Assembly (NCBI GenBank): GCA_005888335.1 | Contig: VAWY01000131.1 | Span: 1 to 18,503, forward strand | DNA length: 18,503 bases | Source of the DNA: Actinomycetota bacterium | Lineage (GTDB): Bacteria; Actinomycetota; Thermoleophilia; Solirubrobacterales; Solirubrobacteraceae | Reading direction: 5' to 3' | The notes under the pieces: model-generated | Databases searched by the model: none | What the model was told of the DNA's origin: nothing | The model's input: the letters and a program-made list of their open reading frames with translations, nothing else | Part shown: positions 15,078 to 18,503 of the stretch, piece after piece | Numbering within the stretch: the stretch's first letter is position 1 | Layout: each line of letters begins with the position of its first letter | Program-made: the position numbers and the translations under genes

Positions 15078-15551
15078 GTGGGGATCGTCGCCCCCGGCAC
15101 GCCGGCCCCTGAGCTCCGGCTGAAGACCGAGGACGGCGAAGCCTTCACCGAGGAGGACCTCAAGGGCCGGACGACGATCCTCGTCTTCTATCCGTTCGCC
15201 TTCAGCCCGGTTTGCACCGACCAGTTCCAGATCTACGAGGAGATCCTGCCCGACCTCGAGGCGCAGGGGGCCCGGATGTACGGCGTCTCCACGGACTCGA
15301 GCTGGGCGCAGAAGGCGTTCAAGGACAAGCTCGGGATCACGATCCCGCAGCTGTCGGACTTCGAGCCCAAGGGCGCGGCGTCGAGGGCGCTGGGGGCGTA
15401 CTTCGAGCCCGGCGGGATGACCAACCGGGCGATCGTGATCTTCGACCCCGACGGCGTCGTGCAGTGGAGCCATCTGGCCGACTCCCCGGGCGACCTCCCG
15501 GGGGCCAACCTCATCTTCGACGGGCTCGAGGCCCGGCGCAGCCGGGCCTGA
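15078..15551 (+). CDS. 1-Cys peroxiredoxin, AhpE-like
   Basis: A 157-residue cytoplasmic thiol peroxidase that reduces peroxides. The core motif PFAFSPVC (residues 39-46) matches PxxxS/TxxC with the peroxidatic Cys46, and the conserved Arg is in GGMTNRAIVIFDPDG. Cys46 is the only cysteine in the chain, so a resolving thiol must come from another molecule, as in mycobacterial AhpE. The family reading BCP/AhpE is firm; the exact subfamily is inferred from the single cysteine and the FxFSPVCTDQ spacing. GTG 15078 is 7 bp after rpsO with no strong ribosome-binding site, suggesting read-through from rpsO. It converges on the secreted-protein gene with a 16-bp gap. Confidence 0.88.
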   Translation: MGIVAPGTPAPELRLKTEDGEAFTEEDLKGRTTILVFYPFAFSPVCTDQFQIYEEILPDLEAQGARMYGVSTDSSWAQKAFKDKLGITIPQLSDFEPKGAASRALGAYFEPGGMTNRAIVIFDPDGVVQWSHLADSPGDLPGANLIFDGLEARRSRA

Positions 15552-15567
15552 GCCTCGTCGTCGACTC

Positions 15568-16128
15568 CTAGCAGGAGGTCCCGACCACGACCCCGCGGGC
15601 GTCGCTGATCTGGACCAGCGACGTCACGGTGGGGACGAGGGAGCCGCTCGTGTCGACCCACTTCGCGTCGCCGAACGCGTCGGTCGTCAGCGTCCCGAGC
15701 GTCGTCCCGTCGACCGCGAACGTCACCGGGGTGTTGCGGGGGCCGTTGTCGATCTCGACGGACAGCGAGGTGGCGCCGCTGATCGAGAAGACCTCGTACT
15801 CGAGCCCGCCGCGGGCGAGCGGGAGGCTGCCGCGGCAGCTGTGCAGCAGGCGCAGCACCTTGACCTGGGCGACGTCGCCCGGCTGGAGCTCGGGGACCGG
15901 ATGCTGGTTGGTGGGCGGAAGCGGCAGCTGGGGGAAGCCCGGCGGCAGCTGCGGCAGGCCGGGCGGCAGCTGGGGCGGCTGGGTGACCGGGCGCGGCTGC
16001 ACCTGGCCGCCGCCTCCGCCTCCGCCGCCGCCGCCGCCGCCGCGTGCATCGGCTGCCGCGATCGGGCCGGCGGCGAGCAGCGCGAGGGCGGTCAGGCCGG
16101 CTGCCAGCTTTCGTCGGTTCGTCGTCAT
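15568..16128 (-). CDS. Secreted Gly/Pro-rich protein of unknown function
   Basis: A 186-residue protein I cannot assign to a family. The N-terminus is a clear signal peptide: NRRK, then a hydrophobic run LAAGLTALALLAAG, then an AxA-type site around AADA (residues 25-28). The mature part starts with twelve consecutive glycines (30-41), then a proline-rich stretch with repeated LPPGLPQ/LPPGFPQ units (about 48-72). The C-terminal 110 residues look like a small beta-rich domain (YEVFSISGATSLSVEI, PVTFAVDGTTLGTLTTD). The only two cysteines are C98 and the very last residue, C186, which could form a disulfide. On its strand GAGGAG lies 11 bases before the ATG. It probably acts at the cell surface or outside; this is inferred from the signal peptide. 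Confidence 0.75.
   Translation of the reverse strand: MTTNRRKLAAGLTALALLAAGPIAAADARGGGGGGGGGGGGQVQPRPVTQPPQLPPGLPQLPPGFPQLPLPPTNQHPVPELQPGDVAQVKVLRLLHSCRGSLPLARGGLEYEVFSISGATSLSVEIDNGPRNTPVTFAVDGTTLGTLTTDAFGDAKWVDTSGSLVPTVTSLVQISDARGVVVGTSC
16006..16041 (-). repeat. GGC-type triplet tract coding Gly12
   Basis: Twelve glycine codons in a row, ten GGC and two GGA on the minus strand, including a run of six identical triplets. Such tracts are prone to replication slippage in steps of three bases, which would change the glycine count without a frameshift. Confidence 0.8.
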
Positions 16129-16174
16129 GGGGGAACGGGCTCCTCGTGTTCAGGGGAAGGGTTCGGGGTACGGC

Positions 16175-16186
16175 GACCGTACGGTC
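16175..16186. promoter_or_regulatory. Perfect 12-bp palindrome upstream of the secreted-protein gene
   Basis: GACCGTACGGTC is its own reverse complement and lies in the 160-bp gap between two divergent genes, about 47 bp upstream of the secreted-protein ATG and about 100 bp upstream of the DsbA-like ATG. On the minus strand it contains TACGGT, a possible -10. It could be an operator for a dimeric regulator, but no regulator gene is nearby. Confidence 0.35.
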
Positions 16187-16275
16187 CGGTCATCGGGCGG
16201 ACAACGGTCGTCCTCGCGGAAGCGGCGCGAGATTCCGCAGCGCCGGATGTGCAGAGGTCGTAGGACGCCCGCGAT

Positions 16276-16281
16276 TACGCT
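16276..16281 (+). promoter_or_regulatory. Possible -10 element of the DsbA-like gene (leaderless)
   Basis: TACGCT is followed by seven bases and the ATG, so RNA would begin at the start codon. The same hexamer at nearly the same distance precedes the YbjN-like gene. No -35 is recognised. Confidence 0.4.
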
Positions 16282-16288
16282 GAAGGCG

Positions 16289-16783
16289 ATGACCGACCTG
16301 CGCAGCGCGCCGCCGTCGCCACTGCGCGCCGACGACCACGTGCGCGGACCGCCGAGCGCGCCGGTCGTGGTCGTCTACGCCGACTTCACCTGCCCGCGGT
16401 GCGCCGTCGCCCACGAGCGCCTGCGCGACGCGCCGGTGCGCCGCGTCTTCCGCCACCTCGCGCTGCGGGCCAAGCACCCGCGCGCGATCGCGCTGGCCCG
16501 CGCCGCCGAGGCAGCGGCCGCCCAGGGCGCGTTCTGGCCGTTCCACGACGCGCTGTACGCCGACCAGGGCCGCCAGGACGATCCGCACCTGTGGGCGCTC
16601 GTCGAGCGCCTCGGGCTCGACCTCGAGCGTTTCGAGGCCGACCGGCGCGGCGACGCGGCGGCCGCCCGGGTCGAGCGCGACACCCGCGAGGCGCTGCGCG
16701 CGGGGGCCATGCATACCCCGACGCTCTTCCTGCCCGGGGGCCGGCGCCTCGACGGCGTGCCCGATGCCGGCCTCCTGGGGTGA
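16289..16783 (+). CDS. DsbA-family thioredoxin-fold protein, cytoplasmic
   Basis: A 164-residue thioredoxin-fold protein with the DsbA helical insertion. The active-site pair is C35-P-R-C38 in YADFTCPRCAVAH; the cis-proline loop is MHTPTLFLPGG near residue 145. The helical part includes AAQGAFWPFHDALYADQGRQDDPHLWALVERLGLD, typical of the DsbA/FrnE group. No signal peptide or membrane segment is present, unlike periplasmic DsbA, so it probably works in the cytoplasm in thiol exchange or as a reductase/isomerase; its substrate is unknown. Similar short domains are known fused to NhaA antiporters, but here it stands alone. ATG 16289 is preceded only by a possible -10, so the message may be leaderless. 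Confidence 0.82.
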   Translation: MTDLRSAPPSPLRADDHVRGPPSAPVVVVYADFTCPRCAVAHERLRDAPVRRVFRHLALRAKHPRAIALARAAEAAAAQGAFWPFHDALYADQGRQDDPHLWALVERLGLDLERFEADRRGDAAAARVERDTREALRAGAMHTPTLFLPGGRRLDGVPDAGLLG

Positions 16784-16801
16784 GCCGCCCCGGCCGCCGA
16801 G

Positions 16802-16807
16802 TATCCT
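16802..16807 (+). promoter_or_regulatory. Possible -10 element for pnp
   Basis: TATCCT lies about 80 bp upstream of the pnp ATG, in the 102-bp gap after the DsbA-like gene. It would leave a leader of about 70 nt that could carry the hairpin through which PNPase often regulates itself, though no strong stem was found by eye. The -35 region is unclear. Confidence 0.35.
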
Positions 16808-16885
16808 GCCGCGAGTTCGGATACCGCAGACAGCGAAGCATCCGGCCCGCCGGGGTCCGACGCGCGGGCCAGGGAGGACAACTGC

Positions 16886-18503
<1,618 letters not shown>

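Overview
The window is chromosomal DNA from a very G+C-rich bacterium, most probably an actinomycete of the Thermoleophilia/Solirubrobacterales type. That placement is inferred from composition, GTG starts and ATGA/GTGA overlaps, several apparently leaderless genes, and compact RibF and TruB proteins; no rRNA or taxonomic marker search was possible. Nearly all of it is housekeeping sequence. No phage, insertion sequence, CRISPR array, tRNA or rRNA gene was seen.

Layout. Bases 1-275 are the 3' end of coaBC. Bases 316-4735 are a MoxR ATPase / DUF58 / transglutaminase (TgpA-like) cluster. A 117-bp tandem repeat array (4760-4876) separates it from a small TPR gene, which converges on a YbjN-like gene. 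A leader with a terminator-like hairpin then opens the translation/transcription operon rimP-nusA-ylxR-infB-ylxP-rbfA-nrnA (5742-12050). An ATP-grasp gene of unknown substrate follows, then truB, ribF and rpsO. The right end holds a 1-Cys peroxiredoxin, a convergent secreted Gly/Pro-rich protein, a cytoplasmic DsbA-like protein and the 5' part of pnp, which runs off the window.

How the genes work together. RimP and RbfA mature the 30S subunit, and S15 is an early 30S protein. NusA couples transcription to termination and antitermination. IF2 starts translation. NrnA and PNPase degrade RNA, TruB makes tRNA pseudouridine-55, and RibF makes FMN and FAD.

Most notable. The two gaps on either side of truB are filled almost exactly, from the upstream stop codon to 2-3 nt before the next start, by two long palindromes (12893-12944 and 13747-13915). 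They share the same end consensus and spacing, while the variable 7-nt blocks inside differ between copies yet mostly remain self-complementary. In the two palindromes 11 of the 21 mismatches are A.C on the + strand and none is G.T, so a minus-strand transcript would pair more fully through G.U wobbles. Other points: ylxR has no ATG/GTG/TTG/CTG start, NusA carries a C-terminal Cys3His motif, and rimP has a perfect 7-bp terminator hairpin in its leader.
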